A DNA stretch of 64,000 bases, taken from assembly GCA_943788865.1 (NCBI GenBank), contig CALSRX010000004.1, forward strand, positions 788,258-852,257, written 5' to 3'. This document shows positions 26,369 to 34,916 of this stretch, piece by piece. A model generated the notes under the pieces. The model was not told where the DNA came from. It saw only the letters and a list, made by a program, of their open reading frames with translations, and did not search any database. A program made the translations under genes and the position numbers. The stretch comes from an uncultured Polaribacter sp. (lineage in GTDB: Bacteria; Bacteroidota; Bacteroidia; Flavobacteriales; Flavobacteriaceae). Every line of letters begins with the position of its first letter. The first letter of the stretch is position 1.

Positions 26369-27718
26369 TTACTCAGATTCTAATTTTTTAATTTCGTTGG
26401 CTTCTGCCAAACGTTTTTTTATAATGGGGGGTAGCAATGTTTTTATAGGATTTGATTTTGCAAAAGGATAAATTTCAATTTCATTTTTCATGAAATCATT
26501 TTTATTCATTTGTTTGTTTGTTCCCAATAAAACAATTTCTTCTTTGTCAAATTTTTCTTGCTCTCTATTAGCGTTTTCAGTAATTTTTCGTTGGATAACC
26601 CCTTTTTTTAATTGTGTTAAAAAACCACCAGATTTTTCGATGTCTTTAAATATTTGTATAGCCTTTTCAGCTAATTGTTCTGTAATGCTATCTATATAAT
26701 AAGATCCATTTGCAAAGGTGTTTGCATATTCTAAATAACTTTCTTGCTGTAAAATAAGTAATTGATTTCGAGCAATTCGTTCTCCAAATTCATTTTTCTT
26801 ATGAAAAACACTATCATAAGATACATTGTTAACGGTATTTGCTCCACCCAAAATAGCACTCATACATTCAGATGTTGTTCTCAACATATTTACGTTGTAG
26901 TCATAAATTGTTTTGTTTCTTAATGTAGGTTGTGCAAAAATATGAGCAGTAGTCTCTTTTGCATCATATGCTTCTAAAAGTGATTTCCAGAGAATTCTAA
27001 ATGCCTTTAATTTTGCAATTTCGAAAAAATAATTGCTTCCAACAGCAAAGTTAAAATGAAACTTAGAAGCAATGTCTTTACCAAAATGATTTAAATATTC
27101 ATTTGCATGAGCTAGGGTATAGGCTAATTGCTGCGTTATTGTTGCTCCAGCATTTTGATATAAAGTAGCATCAACACCAACAGAATTATCACAATGATTA
27201 ACAATACTTTCTAATTGTAGGTGATCTGATTTTAAATTGTGAAACCAATTTCCTGATTGTACTAAATTATTGATAATGTCAACTTGAATGTAGCAGTTTT
27301 TTGAATTGATGAAACTAACAACCTCTTTAATAAACTCTGAATCTAAAAACAGAAACCTAAAATAGATTATTGTATTTTCAATATCTATATTTTGAAGCAA
27401 TATTTTATAGTCGAATTGTTTATTCGCAGTAAATTCTATAGCAGTTGCCCCTTTTTTCAAAGCATTTAATGCAATGTAGTTTGTTATTTTCTCATCATTT
27501 ATAAAAATTGATTGAGAAATATCAAACCTAAATTTAGCTTCTGTATCTATGTTATTTTTTCGATCTTCTTTAGTGTAAAAAGGTTTTACAACAATATCTT
27601 CATCTGTTTTCCACAACAGGGTTTCGTTATAATCAGCACCTTTTAAGTCAACTTGAATTTTCTGTTTCCAAGCTGCAGCCGAAGTAGTCTTAAAATCTTT
27701 AAATAATGGTGTATTCAT
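26369..27718 (-). CDS. mutA: Methylmalonyl-CoA mutase, small subunit (no B12 domain)
   Basis: This is the non-catalytic partner of the large subunit in the heterodimeric mutase. The 449 residues carry a diverged TIM barrel: TTSAAAWKQKIQVDLKGADY at about 11-30, FNFAVGSNYFFEIAKLKAFR, then TLRNKTIYDYNVNMLRTTSE. No DxHxxG cobalamin motif follows, so the C-terminal B12-like domain of longer family members (over 600 residues) is absent. Shortened small subunits like this are usual in Flavobacteriia, to my knowledge. Its ATG overlaps the divIC stop (shared base at 27718), which points to coupled translation within the udk operon. Confidence 0.9.
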   Translation of the reverse strand: MNTPLFKDFKTTSAAAWKQKIQVDLKGADYNETLLWKTDEDIVVKPFYTKEDRKNNIDTEAKFRFDISQSIFINDEKITNYIALNALKKGATAIEFTANKQFDYKILLQNIDIENTIIYFRFLFLDSEFIKEVVSFINSKNCYIQVDIINNLVQSGNWFHNLKSDHLQLESIVNHCDNSVGVDATLYQNAGATITQQLAYTLAHANEYLNHFGKDIASKFHFNFAVGSNYFFEIAKLKAFRILWKSLLEAYDAKETTAHIFAQPTLRNKTIYDYNVNMLRTTSECMSAILGGANTVNNVSYDSVFHKKNEFGERIARNQLLILQQESYLEYANTFANGSYYIDSITEQLAEKAIQIFKDIEKSGGFLTQLKKGVIQRKITENANREQEKFDKEEIVLLGTNKQMNKNDFMKNEIEIYPFAKSNPIKTLLPPIIKKRLAEANEIKKLESE

Positions 27719-28035
27719 TATTTTTTTATCGTATCAAATTCTATAATATAAATGTCTTCATTCTCACGCTTCATCAAATATTTTTCACGCGCAAATTTTT
27801 CTATTTGCAAAGAATCCTCTAAAGTTTTAATAGTTAACTTGTCTTCTTCTATTTTTTTCTTATAAAAATCGATAGCAATTTCTAATTCTTCAATTTCTTT
27901 ATCAAACTCTTTATGTACAAGATAAGAGTTTTCATCAAAAAAGAGCATCCAAACAGTAAATACTATTAGTATTATGACATATCTGTTTGTAAAAAACTTG
28001 ACAAACTTATTTTTTTTTAACTGTTTTAAAGTCAT
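27718..28035 (-). CDS. Septum formation initiator family protein (DivIC/FtsB-like)
   Basis: The 105-residue protein has a short basic cytoplasmic end, one membrane helix (about 16-31, RYVIILIVFTVWMLFF) and a periplasmic coiled coil (IEELEIAIDFYKKKIEEDK). It ends with REKYLMKRENEDIYIIEF, the pattern typical of DivIC/FtsB. These proteins bridge FtsL and FtsQ in the divisome. Its start overlaps the udk stop by one base, and its stop overlaps the mutA start, so it is embedded in a tightly coupled operon of metabolic genes. Confidence 0.88.
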   Translation of the reverse strand: MTLKQLKKNKFVKFFTNRYVIILIVFTVWMLFFDENSYLVHKEFDKEIEELEIAIDFYKKKIEEDKLTIKTLEDSLQIEKFAREKYLMKRENEDIYIIEFDTIKK

Positions 28036-28640
28036 TATAATTTATTGCTAATTACCGTTCTAAGTATATCAATTGCAACAGTATTATGTCTGTCATTTGG
28101 AATTATAATATCTGCAAAGTTTTTTGTTGGTTCAATAAATTGTTGATGCATTGGTTTTAAAGTGTCTTGATATCTACTCAATACTTCATTAATGTCTCTT
28201 CCTCTTTCATTAATATCTCTGCGGATTCTTCTAATGAGCCTTTCATCTGTATCGGCATGTACAAATATTTTGATGTCAAAAAGATCTCTTAGTTCTTCAT
28301 TGTTAAAAATTAAAATTCCCTCTACAATTACTACTTTTCTTGGATGCGTTTTTACAACATCTTTTGTTCTGTTATGGGTTACAAAAGAGTACACTGGTTG
28401 ATCAATTGTTTTGCCTGCTTTTAACTTTTTTAAATGCTTGATAATTAATTCGAAATCAATAGCTCGTGGGTGATCAAAATTTATTTTTGTTCGCTCTTCG
28501 TAACTTAAATTATCGGTCGCTTTATAATAAGAATCTTGAGAGATGACACATACCTCATCAGATGGAAGTTCTTTTATTATTTTTGTAACCACAGTAGTTT
28601 TTCCACTTCCTGTTCCTCCAGCAATTCCAATTATAAGCAT
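28035..28640 (-). CDS. udk: Uridine kinase
   Basis: It phosphorylates uridine and cytidine to the monophosphates in pyrimidine salvage. The 201 residues have the P-loop GIAGGTGSGKTTV at about 5-17, ISQDSYYK near 34, and INFDHPRAIDFELI. YSFVTHNRTK near 83 is the substrate-binding region. IRRDINERGRDINEVLSRY near 138 is the lid. This is a complete, typical family member. First gene of the operon udk–divIC–mutA–(small membrane gene)–scpA, with all gaps at or below 11 bp or overlapping. Confidence 0.95.
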   Translation of the reverse strand: MLIIGIAGGTGSGKTTVVTKIIKELPSDEVCVISQDSYYKATDNLSYEERTKINFDHPRAIDFELIIKHLKKLKAGKTIDQPVYSFVTHNRTKDVVKTHPRKVVIVEGILIFNNEELRDLFDIKIFVHADTDERLIRRIRRDINERGRDINEVLSRYQDTLKPMHQQFIEPTKNFADIIIPNDRHNTVAIDILRTVISNKL

Positions 28641-28674
28641 GATAATAAGGTTGTATTTGTATAGTAATTGTGAA

Positions 28675-28682
28675 CAAATTTA
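28675..28682 (-). promoter_or_regulatory. Possible -7 element of the udk–scpA operon
   Basis: On the minus strand TAAATTTG fits TAnnTTTG, 35 bp before the udk ATG. No TTG is found at the expected upstream distance. Confidence 0.35.
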
Positions 28683-28706
28683 ATGAAAATTCGTTCAAGT
28701 TAAAGC

Positions 28707-28738
28707 ATAAAAAAAGTCCTTTCTTTTGAAAGGACTTT
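28707..28738 (-). terminator. Terminator after tRNA-Thr
   Basis: A perfect 11-bp stem AAAGTCCTTTC/GAAAGGACTTT with a TTTT loop is followed on the minus strand by a T run, 5 bp beyond the tRNA end. Confidence 0.8.
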
Positions 28739-28742
28739 GAAG

Positions 28743-28816
28743 AGCCGATGAAGGGACTCGAACCCCCGACCTGCTGATTACAAATCAGCTGCTCTAGCCA
28801 GCTGAGCTACATCGGC
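28743..28816 (-). tRNA. tRNA-Thr (anticodon TGT)
   Basis: A 74-nt cloverleaf: the acceptor stem GCCGATG pairs with CATCGGC, the D arm contains AGCTCAGCTGGCTAGAGC, the anticodon stem GCTGA/TCAGC encloses loop TTTGTAA with TGT at its centre (reads ACA, Thr), and the T arm holds GGTTCGAGTCC. The CCA end is not encoded. Confidence 0.96.
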
Positions 28817-28926
28817 TTTTGCTTTATTTTTAAGCGAGGCAAATATATTATGATTTATGATATTGACAAACTATTTTTTATTTTTTTTAATAATAAAAAA
28901 CCTAGTTTAAAAAAGCAAGACTTTGT

Positions 28927-28947
28927 ATTTGTTGGGGTGGCAGGATT
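28927..28947. repeat. Duplicate of the tRNA-Pro 3' end
   Basis: ATTTGTTGGGGTGGCAGGAT plus one more T matches the end of the tRNA-Pro gene and its first downstream bases (29110-29130) at 20 of 21 positions. It lies 183 bp away, outside any complete tRNA, and resembles an attachment-site scar. Confidence 0.6.
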
Positions 28948-29073
28948 ACCTTCTTTCAGTCGGTGATCCTGATTAGCGAAGCTGCAAATAAAAACCTTAT
29001 TCGTTGTCACTCATTTAATGCTTTTTGTTTTTTATAATCATTCCTAAACAAGTTCAAGAATGTATTAAAAACA

Positions 29074-29109
29074 AAAAAACCTCTATAATTTTAATTATAG
29101 AAGTTTTTT
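29074..29109 (-). terminator. Terminator after tRNA-Pro
   Basis: A long AT-rich stem (arms 29074-29090 and 29093-29109, one mismatch) ends in a T run on the minus strand, 5 bp beyond the tRNA-Pro 3' end. Confidence 0.6.
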
Positions 29110-29114
29110 ATTTG

Positions 29115-29189
29115 TCGGGGTGGCAGGATTCGAACCTGCGACCTCCTCGTCCCAAACGAGGCGCGATGACCGGGCTACGCTACACCCCG
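29115..29189 (-). tRNA. tRNA-Pro (anticodon TGG)
   Basis: A 75-nt cloverleaf: acceptor CGGGGTG/CACCCCG, D arm TAGCGTAGCCCGGTCATCGC, anticodon stem CCTCG/CGAGG around loop TTTGGGA with TGG (reads CCA, Pro), and T arm GGTTCGAATCC. The CCA end is not encoded. Confidence 0.96.
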
Positions 29190-29320
29190 AAATATTTTTC
29201 TGGTAGTGTCGTTTATCTCGATTGAAATCGAGAGGTTACACCTTTAAATATTTGGATTGCAAACATACTATATTATTTCTATATTGTAAAGCATTTCTAT
29301 TTTAAAAAACAAACAGCAAA

Positions 29321-30433
29321 ATGAAGAATTTAAAAGTAATTTTCGGAGTAGTATTAATGAGTGTATTGTTACTGAGTTTTATCAATTTTAACAAAGAAGA
29401 AGCCAAAATAAATAAAGAATATGATTTGGTTGTACCGGACTTAACTATCCCATGGGGATTTACTTTTTTACCAGATAATTCAATGCTAATTACTGAGAAA
29501 GAAGGGAAGTTAATTCATTTTAAAAATGGCAAGAAAATTAATATTACAGGACTGCCAAAAATAAAGGTACAAGGTCAAGGAGGATTGTTGGATATAGAAT
29601 TGCATCCAGATTACAAAAAAAATGGATGGATTTACTTTACATATGCTTCAGATACGGGAGAAGGAGAAGGAGCAAATACAACTTTAATGAGAGCAAGGCT
29701 TAATAACACTAGGTTAATCAATCAAGAAGTATTGTATAAGGCAAGCCCTAATACTAAAAGAGGGCAACACTTTGGTTCTCGAATTGCTTTTGATAAAGAA
29801 GGGTATCTCTATTTTAGTTTAGGAGATAGAGGAAATAGAGATGTAAATCCGCAAGATATTACTAAAGATGGAGGTAAAATTTATAGATTACACGACGATG
29901 GTAAAATTCCAAAAGACAATCCGTTTGTTACTATAGATAATGCGAAAACTGCAATTTATAGTTTCGGACATAGAAATCCACAAGGAATGGAAATCAATCC
30001 TTTTACAGGAGATATTTGGACTCATGAACACGGACCAAGAGGCGGAGATGAAATAAACATCATTAAAAAAGGAAAAAACTATGGTTGGCCAACAATAAGT
30101 TACGGAATCAATTATAGTGGAACAAAGTTTACAGATAAAACTGCTTTACCAGGAATGGAGCAACCTTTGCATCAATGGACTCCTTCTATAGCTCCAAGCG
30201 GAATGGCTTTTGTAAATTCTGATAAATACCCTGGCTGGAAAGGAAATTTGTTAGTAGGTTCTTTAAAGTTTCAATACATCTCATTTTGCACTTTAAAAAA
30301 TGGAAAAGTAATTAAAGAGGAAAAAATTTTAGAAGGCTTAGGAAGAGTTCGTTCAATAGAACAAGGAAATGATGGTTATTTATATGCAGGAATTGAAAGA
30401 TTGGGAATTGTAAGAATACTTCCCAAGAAATAA
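29321..30433 (+). CDS. PQQ-dependent sugar dehydrogenase family protein (aldose dehydrogenase/YliI-like)
   Basis: The 370-residue protein has an N-terminal hydrophobic segment (about 4-22) that acts as a signal or anchor. A six-bladed beta-propeller of the glucose/sorbosone dehydrogenase family follows: DLTIPWGFTFLPDNSMLITE at about 44-63, GQGGLLDIELHPDY near 85, then GQHFGSRIAFDKEGYLYFSLGD around 147. GHRNPQGMEINPFTGDIW and HEHGPRGGDEINII near 217-250 complete the family pattern. Members oxidise sugars in the periplasm, with PQQ as electron acceptor. No PQQ synthesis gene is visible here, so the cofactor and substrate are inference. It is monocistronic, between the tRNA genes and trxB. Confidence 0.88.
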   Translation: MKNLKVIFGVVLMSVLLLSFINFNKEEAKINKEYDLVVPDLTIPWGFTFLPDNSMLITEKEGKLIHFKNGKKINITGLPKIKVQGQGGLLDIELHPDYKKNGWIYFTYASDTGEGEGANTTLMRARLNNTRLINQEVLYKASPNTKRGQHFGSRIAFDKEGYLYFSLGDRGNRDVNPQDITKDGGKIYRLHDDGKIPKDNPFVTIDNAKTAIYSFGHRNPQGMEINPFTGDIWTHEHGPRGGDEINIIKKGKNYGWPTISYGINYSGTKFTDKTALPGMEQPLHQWTPSIAPSGMAFVNSDKYPGWKGNLLVGSLKFQYISFCTLKNGKVIKEEKILEGLGRVRSIEQGNDGYLYAGIERLGIVRILPKK

Positions 30434-30512
30434 ATTTAATCACTATCGATTTTTGTTATAAAACTATTTTAATTTATCGTCTTATATCTTTCAAAAAACG
30501 GTTTAAAAAAAA

Positions 30513-30520
30513 TACATTTG
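30513..30520 (+). promoter_or_regulatory. Possible -7 element for trxB
   Basis: TACATTTG fits TAnnTTTG, 20 bp before the trxB ATG. The -33 part is not clear. Confidence 0.45.
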
Positions 30521-30540
30521 CACTTACAAAATTTAGAATA

Positions 30541-31479
30541 ATGGCAGAAAAAATAAAATGTTTGATAATTGGTTCTGGACCTGCTGGATATAGCGCGGCA
30601 ATTTATGCAGCTAGAGCAGATATGAAGCCAGTTATGTATACAGGAATGCAAATGGGGGGTCAGCTAACTACAACTACAGAAGTAGATAATTTTCCAGGAT
30701 ATCCAAATGGTACGGACGGAACTGCAATGATGAACGATTTACAAAAACAAGCAGAACGTTTTGGAACTGAAGTACGTTTTGGAATGGTAACTAAAGTTGA
30801 GTTGAACGACAAAATAGGCGGAATTCATAAAGTTATTGTTGATGAATCTATTGAAATTGAAGCACAAACAGTAATTATTTCTACAGGAGCTACAGCAAAA
30901 TATTTAGGAATAGAAAGCGAACAACGCTTAATTGGCGGAGGAGTTTCTGCATGTGCAACATGTGATGGATTCTTTTACAAAGGACAAGATGTTGTGGTTG
31001 TTGGCGCTGGAGATACAGCAGCAGAAGAAGCAACTTATTTAGCAAATATTTGTAAAAAAGTTACGATACTAGTTCGTAAAGATTTTATGAGAGCTTCAAA
31101 AGCAATGCAGCATAGAGTTCATAAAACAAAAAATATTGAGGTTTTATATAATACCGAAATTGACGAAGTTCTAGGAGATAACGTTGTTGAAGGAGTTAGA
31201 GCTGTAAACAATCAAACTAAAGAAAAAATTGAAATTCCTGTAACAGGAGTATTTATAGCAATTGGTCACAAACCAAATTCAGATTTGTTTAAAGGTGTTT
31301 TAGACATGGATGAAGTAGGTTATTTAATTACAAAAGGAAAATCTACAAAGACAAATTTACCAGGTGTTTTTGCAGCTGGAGATATCCAAGATAAAGAATA
31401 CAGGCAAGCAGTTACTGCAGCTGGTACAGGTTGTATGGCAGCTTTAGATGCAGAGCGTTATTTAGGTGCTTTAAAATAG
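30541..31479 (+). CDS. trxB: Thioredoxin-disulfide reductase
   Basis: It uses NADPH and FAD to reduce thioredoxin in the cytoplasm. The 312 residues have the FAD motif GSGPAGYSAAIYAARA at 11-26, the redox pair Cys138-Ala-Thr-Cys141 in SACATCDGFFY, and the NADPH motif GAGDTAAEEA near 155. The FAD-closing motif GVFAAGDIQDKEYRQAVTAAG lies near 280. It is complete and typical. A thioredoxin that it could serve is encoded at 45541. It has its own promoter and a strong terminator. Confidence 0.96.
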   Translation: MAEKIKCLIIGSGPAGYSAAIYAARADMKPVMYTGMQMGGQLTTTTEVDNFPGYPNGTDGTAMMNDLQKQAERFGTEVRFGMVTKVELNDKIGGIHKVIVDESIEIEAQTVIISTGATAKYLGIESEQRLIGGGVSACATCDGFFYKGQDVVVVGAGDTAAEEATYLANICKKVTILVRKDFMRASKAMQHRVHKTKNIEVLYNTEIDEVLGDNVVEGVRAVNNQTKEKIEIPVTGVFIAIGHKPNSDLFKGVLDMDEVGYLITKGKSTKTNLPGVFAAGDIQDKEYRQAVTAAGTGCMAALDAERYLGALK

Positions 31480-31544
31480 CAAGATAGTAGTAAAGAATGT
31501 AAATAGAGATTTGACATTGTTGTGATCTTTGTTTTTTCATATAA

Positions 31545-31575
31545 AAAGACCGTTAGAAATTTTCTAACGGTCTTT
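31545..31575 (+). terminator. Rho-independent terminator after trxB
   Basis: Perfect 15-bp complementary arms AAAGACCGTTAGAAA and TTTCTAACGGTCTTT lie around a single base. A-rich flanks on the other side suit a bidirectional terminator facing the acyl-CoA dehydrogenase gene. Confidence 0.8.
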
Positions 31576-31680
31576 AACAAACAACTAAATTCTAAAACTT
31601 ATAAAGTTTAAGAAGCTTATTAAAGGTTTATAATTTTTATCTTAGAGTATTTCTTAGAAAAGATTATTCACCTTATTATT

Positions 31681-33489
31681 TTAAAAACAATATTTGTTTT
31701 CTGATTTTATTTTTTCAGAAATTTCTTTACGTAAATCAACAATATCTGGGTAATTAGCGTATTTAGTGAAACGCTTTAATCCCATTAGCATCATGCGTTG
31801 TTCATCTCCTTCGGCAAAAGAAATAATACTTTCTTTTCCTTTTTCTTCAATAATATCTACTGCGTGATACAAGTACAATTTAGACATGGCAATTTGTACA
31901 GATTGTTCTTTTTCTCCAAAACGCTTGGCATTCTTTTCAGTTCTTAAGATTGCAGATTCTGCCATGTAAATTTCAATTAAGATGTCTGCAGCAGCAATTA
32001 ATAATTGTTGATGTTGTTCTAAATCTGGCCCATATTTTTGAACAGCAGCTCCTGCAACCATCAAAAATGTTTTTTTCATCTTCGCTATCATTTCTTTTTC
32101 TTCAGAAAATAGTTCAGAATAATCTGGCGTATCAAAAGAAGGTATTCCCATTAAGTCTTCTTGAACTTTCATTGCAGGACCTAATAAATCTACATGACCT
32201 TTCATCGCTTTTTTAACTAGCATTCCTACAGAAAGCATTCTGTTAATCTCATTGGTTCCTTCATATATACGAGCAATTCTAGCATCTCTCCAGGCAGCTT
32301 CCATCGGAGTTTCCTCTGAGAATCCCATTCCTCCAAAAATCTGAATTCCTTCATCTGCAGAATTTTGTACATCTTCAGAAACAGCAACTTTTAGAATAGA
32401 ACATTCTATTGCATATTCTTCAACACCTTTTAACTCTGCTTCTTGGTGCGTGTTTCCAGCTTCAACTCTTAAAGCAATTCTGTCTTCTATATCTTTAGCA
32501 GCTCTATAGGTTGCAGATTCTCCAACATATGCATTTGTTGCCATTTCAGCTAGTTTTACTTTGATAGCACCAAAATTTGAAATAGGAGTTTTAAATTGTT
32601 TACGCTCATTGGCATAATTTACAGCTGTTGTTAATATTCGACGTTGCGAATCTAAACAAGCACCAGCCAATTTAATACGACCAACATTTAATGCATTCAT
32701 GGCAATTTTAAAACCTTCACCACGACCGGCTAACATATTTTCAATTGGAACTACAGTATCATTAAAAAACACTTGACGAGTAGAACTTGCACGAATTCCT
32801 AATTTATGCTCTTCTTCACCCAATGTAATTCCGTTTGGATTTTCTTTATCAAATTCGATAATGAATCCAGTAATATTTTTATCATCTTCAATACGAGCAA
32901 AAACAATCATCAAACGACAAAAACCTGCATTAGAAATCCACATTTTTTGACCGTTGATTTTGTAACTTTTCCCCTCTTCGGATAAGGTTGCAGTTGTTTT
33001 ACCAGAATTAGCATCAGAACCTGCTCCAGGCTCAGTTAAACAATAAGATCCAAACCATTCACCAGAGGCTAATTTTGGAACATATTTTTGTTTTTGTTCT
33101 TCTGTTCCGTACAACGTAATTGGTAAGGTTCCAATTCCGGTATGGGCACCAAAAGCTGTACTAAACGACCCAGTTCCACTAGAAATATAGTCACAAGTTA
33201 ATAAGGTAGAAACAAAGCCCATTCCCAATCCACCATAAGCTTCTGGAACAGCAACACCTAAAAACCCTAACTCACCAGCTTTACGCATCACTTCTTCAGT
33301 TAAGGCATATTCTTTTGCTTCGAATCTTGCTTTGTATGGAATGATCTCACGATCATTAAATTCCATCACAGCTTCTTTCATCATGGTTTGTTCTTCAGAA
33401 AAATCTTCTGGAGTAAACACATCGTCACAACTTGTTTCTTTTACGAGGAATTGTCCTCCTCTTAGTAATTCTTTTTTTTCTGTGCTCAT
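31681..33489 (-). CDS. Acyl-CoA dehydrogenase (long form with C-terminal extension)
   Basis: It catalyses the first, FAD-dependent step of fatty-acid beta-oxidation (acyl-CoA to trans-2-enoyl-CoA). The core of about 390 residues shows FLGVAVPEAYGGLGM near 73, YCLTEPGAGSDANSGKTTA near 150, and KMWISNAGFCRLMIVFAR near 183. GFSEETPMEAAWRDARIARI leads into YEGTNEINRMLSV near 415, whose first glutamate is the usual catalytic base. A helical extension of about 180 residues makes 602, as in VLCAD-like enzymes. It follows the thiolase gene on the same strand after 137 bp, so it may be the last gene of the fad operon. Confidence 0.95.
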   Translation of the reverse strand: MSTEKKELLRGGQFLVKETSCDDVFTPEDFSEEQTMMKEAVMEFNDREIIPYKARFEAKEYALTEEVMRKAGELGFLGVAVPEAYGGLGMGFVSTLLTCDYISSGTGSFSTAFGAHTGIGTLPITLYGTEEQKQKYVPKLASGEWFGSYCLTEPGAGSDANSGKTTATLSEEGKSYKINGQKMWISNAGFCRLMIVFARIEDDKNITGFIIEFDKENPNGITLGEEEHKLGIRASSTRQVFFNDTVVPIENMLAGRGEGFKIAMNALNVGRIKLAGACLDSQRRILTTAVNYANERKQFKTPISNFGAIKVKLAEMATNAYVGESATYRAAKDIEDRIALRVEAGNTHQEAELKGVEEYAIECSILKVAVSEDVQNSADEGIQIFGGMGFSEETPMEAAWRDARIARIYEGTNEINRMLSVGMLVKKAMKGHVDLLGPAMKVQEDLMGIPSFDTPDYSELFSEEKEMIAKMKKTFLMVAGAAVQKYGPDLEQHQQLLIAAADILIEIYMAESAILRTEKNAKRFGEKEQSVQIAMSKLYLYHAVDIIEEKGKESIISFAEGDEQRMMLMGLKRFTKYANYPDIVDLRKEISEKIKSENKYCF

Positions 33490-33626
33490 AATCTTTTTGA
33501 TTTAAGAAACAAGAAACGAGAACCAAGACGCGTACTTTTTTGTCTTGACCGAATTCTTGAAATCATTTTTTATTTTTATTTTTTGAATTTGCCACTTTGT
33601 GACTCTGATACTTTGTTACTCTTTAA
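33490..33626. other. Intergenic spacer with short purine-rich repeats
   Basis: Between the acyl-CoA dehydrogenase and thiolase genes the bases 'aagaaacaagaaacgag' and following form near-repeats of (C)AAGAAAC, followed by loosely repeated 'tttgtgactctgatac'/'tttgttactc'. No gene is seen. Confidence 0.4.
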
Positions 33627-34817
33627 CTACTTTAAAAATTCATAAACCCCTGCAGCACCTTGCCCAGTTCCAACACACATGGTAACCATACCGTATTTTC
33701 CTGTCATATTTCTTTTGCGCATTTCATCAAATAATTGCACTGATAATTTTGCGCCAGTACAACCTAAAGGATGACCTAACGCTATTGCACCACCGTTTAC
33801 ATTAACGATGTCTTGATTCAAATTTAATTCACGCATTACAGCTAACGATTGAGAAGCAAATGCTTCGTTCAATTCAATCAACTCAATATCGTTTTGTTTC
33901 AATCCTGCTTGTTTTAATACTTTCGGAATTGCAGCAACAGGTCCGATTCCCATAATTCTAGGTTCTACACCGGCTGCAGCATAATTTACCATACGAGCAA
34001 TCGGTTCTAGATTTAACTCTTTCACCATGTCTTCACTCATGATTAAAACAAAAGCGGCTCCATCACTCATTTGAGAAGAGTTACCAGCGGTTACGCTTCC
34101 TCCTTGAGCAAACACAGATCTTAGTTTAGCCAACGCTTCTTTGCTTGTTCCTTCTCTAGGTCCTTCATCTTTAGTAACAGTATACGATTTTGTAGCTTTT
34201 TTACCATTGCCATCAATATAGGTTTGTGCTACATTGATAGGAACAATTTGATCTTGGAAACGATTTTCTGCCTGCGCTTTTAACGCTTTCATATGTGAAT
34301 TGTATGCAAATTCATCTTGGTCTTCTCTAGAAACCTTAAATTGGTTTGCAACTGCTTCAGCTGTATTTCCCATTCCCCAGTAATATTCTTCATGGCCTGC
34401 ATTTACGAGATCATAATTCAGTTCTGGTTTAAATCCAGTCATTGGAACTGCACTCATACTTTCTGCTCCACCTGCAATGATGCAGTCTGCCATACCAGCT
34501 TGAATTTTAGCTGTTGCCATTCCGATGGTTTCTAATCCTGATGAACAAAAACGATTTACGGTTACACCAGGAACATCTACGATGTCTAACCCCATTAAAG
34601 AGATTAATCGTCCCATGTTTAATCCTTGAGAGCCTTCTGGCATTGCATTACCAACAATTACATCATCAATACGAGTTTTGTCAAAGTTTGGCAATTCATC
34701 CATCATGTATTTAATGGTCTCAGCAGCCAATTCGTCGGTTCTTTTAAAACGGAAAACACCTTTAGGAGCTTTTCCAACTGCGGTTCTGTATGCTTTTACT
34801 ATATATGCTGTTTTCAT
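33627..34817 (-). CDS. fadA: Acetyl-CoA C-acyltransferase (3-ketoacyl-CoA thiolase)
   Basis: It cleaves 3-ketoacyl-CoA with CoA to release acetyl-CoA, the last beta-oxidation step. The 396 residues carry all thiolase motifs: the acyl-accepting Cys91 in VTVNRFCSSGLETI, IAGGAESMSAVPM near 115, NEAFASQSLAV near 305, GGAIALGHPLGCTGA near 342 with the active-site His, and the second catalytic Cys in MVTMCVGTGQGAAG. It is part of the beta-oxidation operon between the multifunctional enzyme and the acyl-CoA dehydrogenase. The fadA name is by function. Confidence 0.95.
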   Translation of the reverse strand: MKTAYIVKAYRTAVGKAPKGVFRFKRTDELAAETIKYMMDELPNFDKTRIDDVIVGNAMPEGSQGLNMGRLISLMGLDIVDVPGVTVNRFCSSGLETIGMATAKIQAGMADCIIAGGAESMSAVPMTGFKPELNYDLVNAGHEEYYWGMGNTAEAVANQFKVSREDQDEFAYNSHMKALKAQAENRFQDQIVPINVAQTYIDGNGKKATKSYTVTKDEGPREGTSKEALAKLRSVFAQGGSVTAGNSSQMSDGAAFVLIMSEDMVKELNLEPIARMVNYAAAGVEPRIMGIGPVAAIPKVLKQAGLKQNDIELIELNEAFASQSLAVMRELNLNQDIVNVNGGAIALGHPLGCTGAKLSVQLFDEMRKRNMTGKYGMVTMCVGTGQGAAGVYEFLK

Positions 34818-34916
34818 AATTTTTATGCTTTTGGCTAATTGCTTTTAGCTGTTAGCGCTTTTTTATTAAATAATTTTCCATTAGCTAATTGCTAAAGGCT
34901 AATAGCTTGAGTAACT

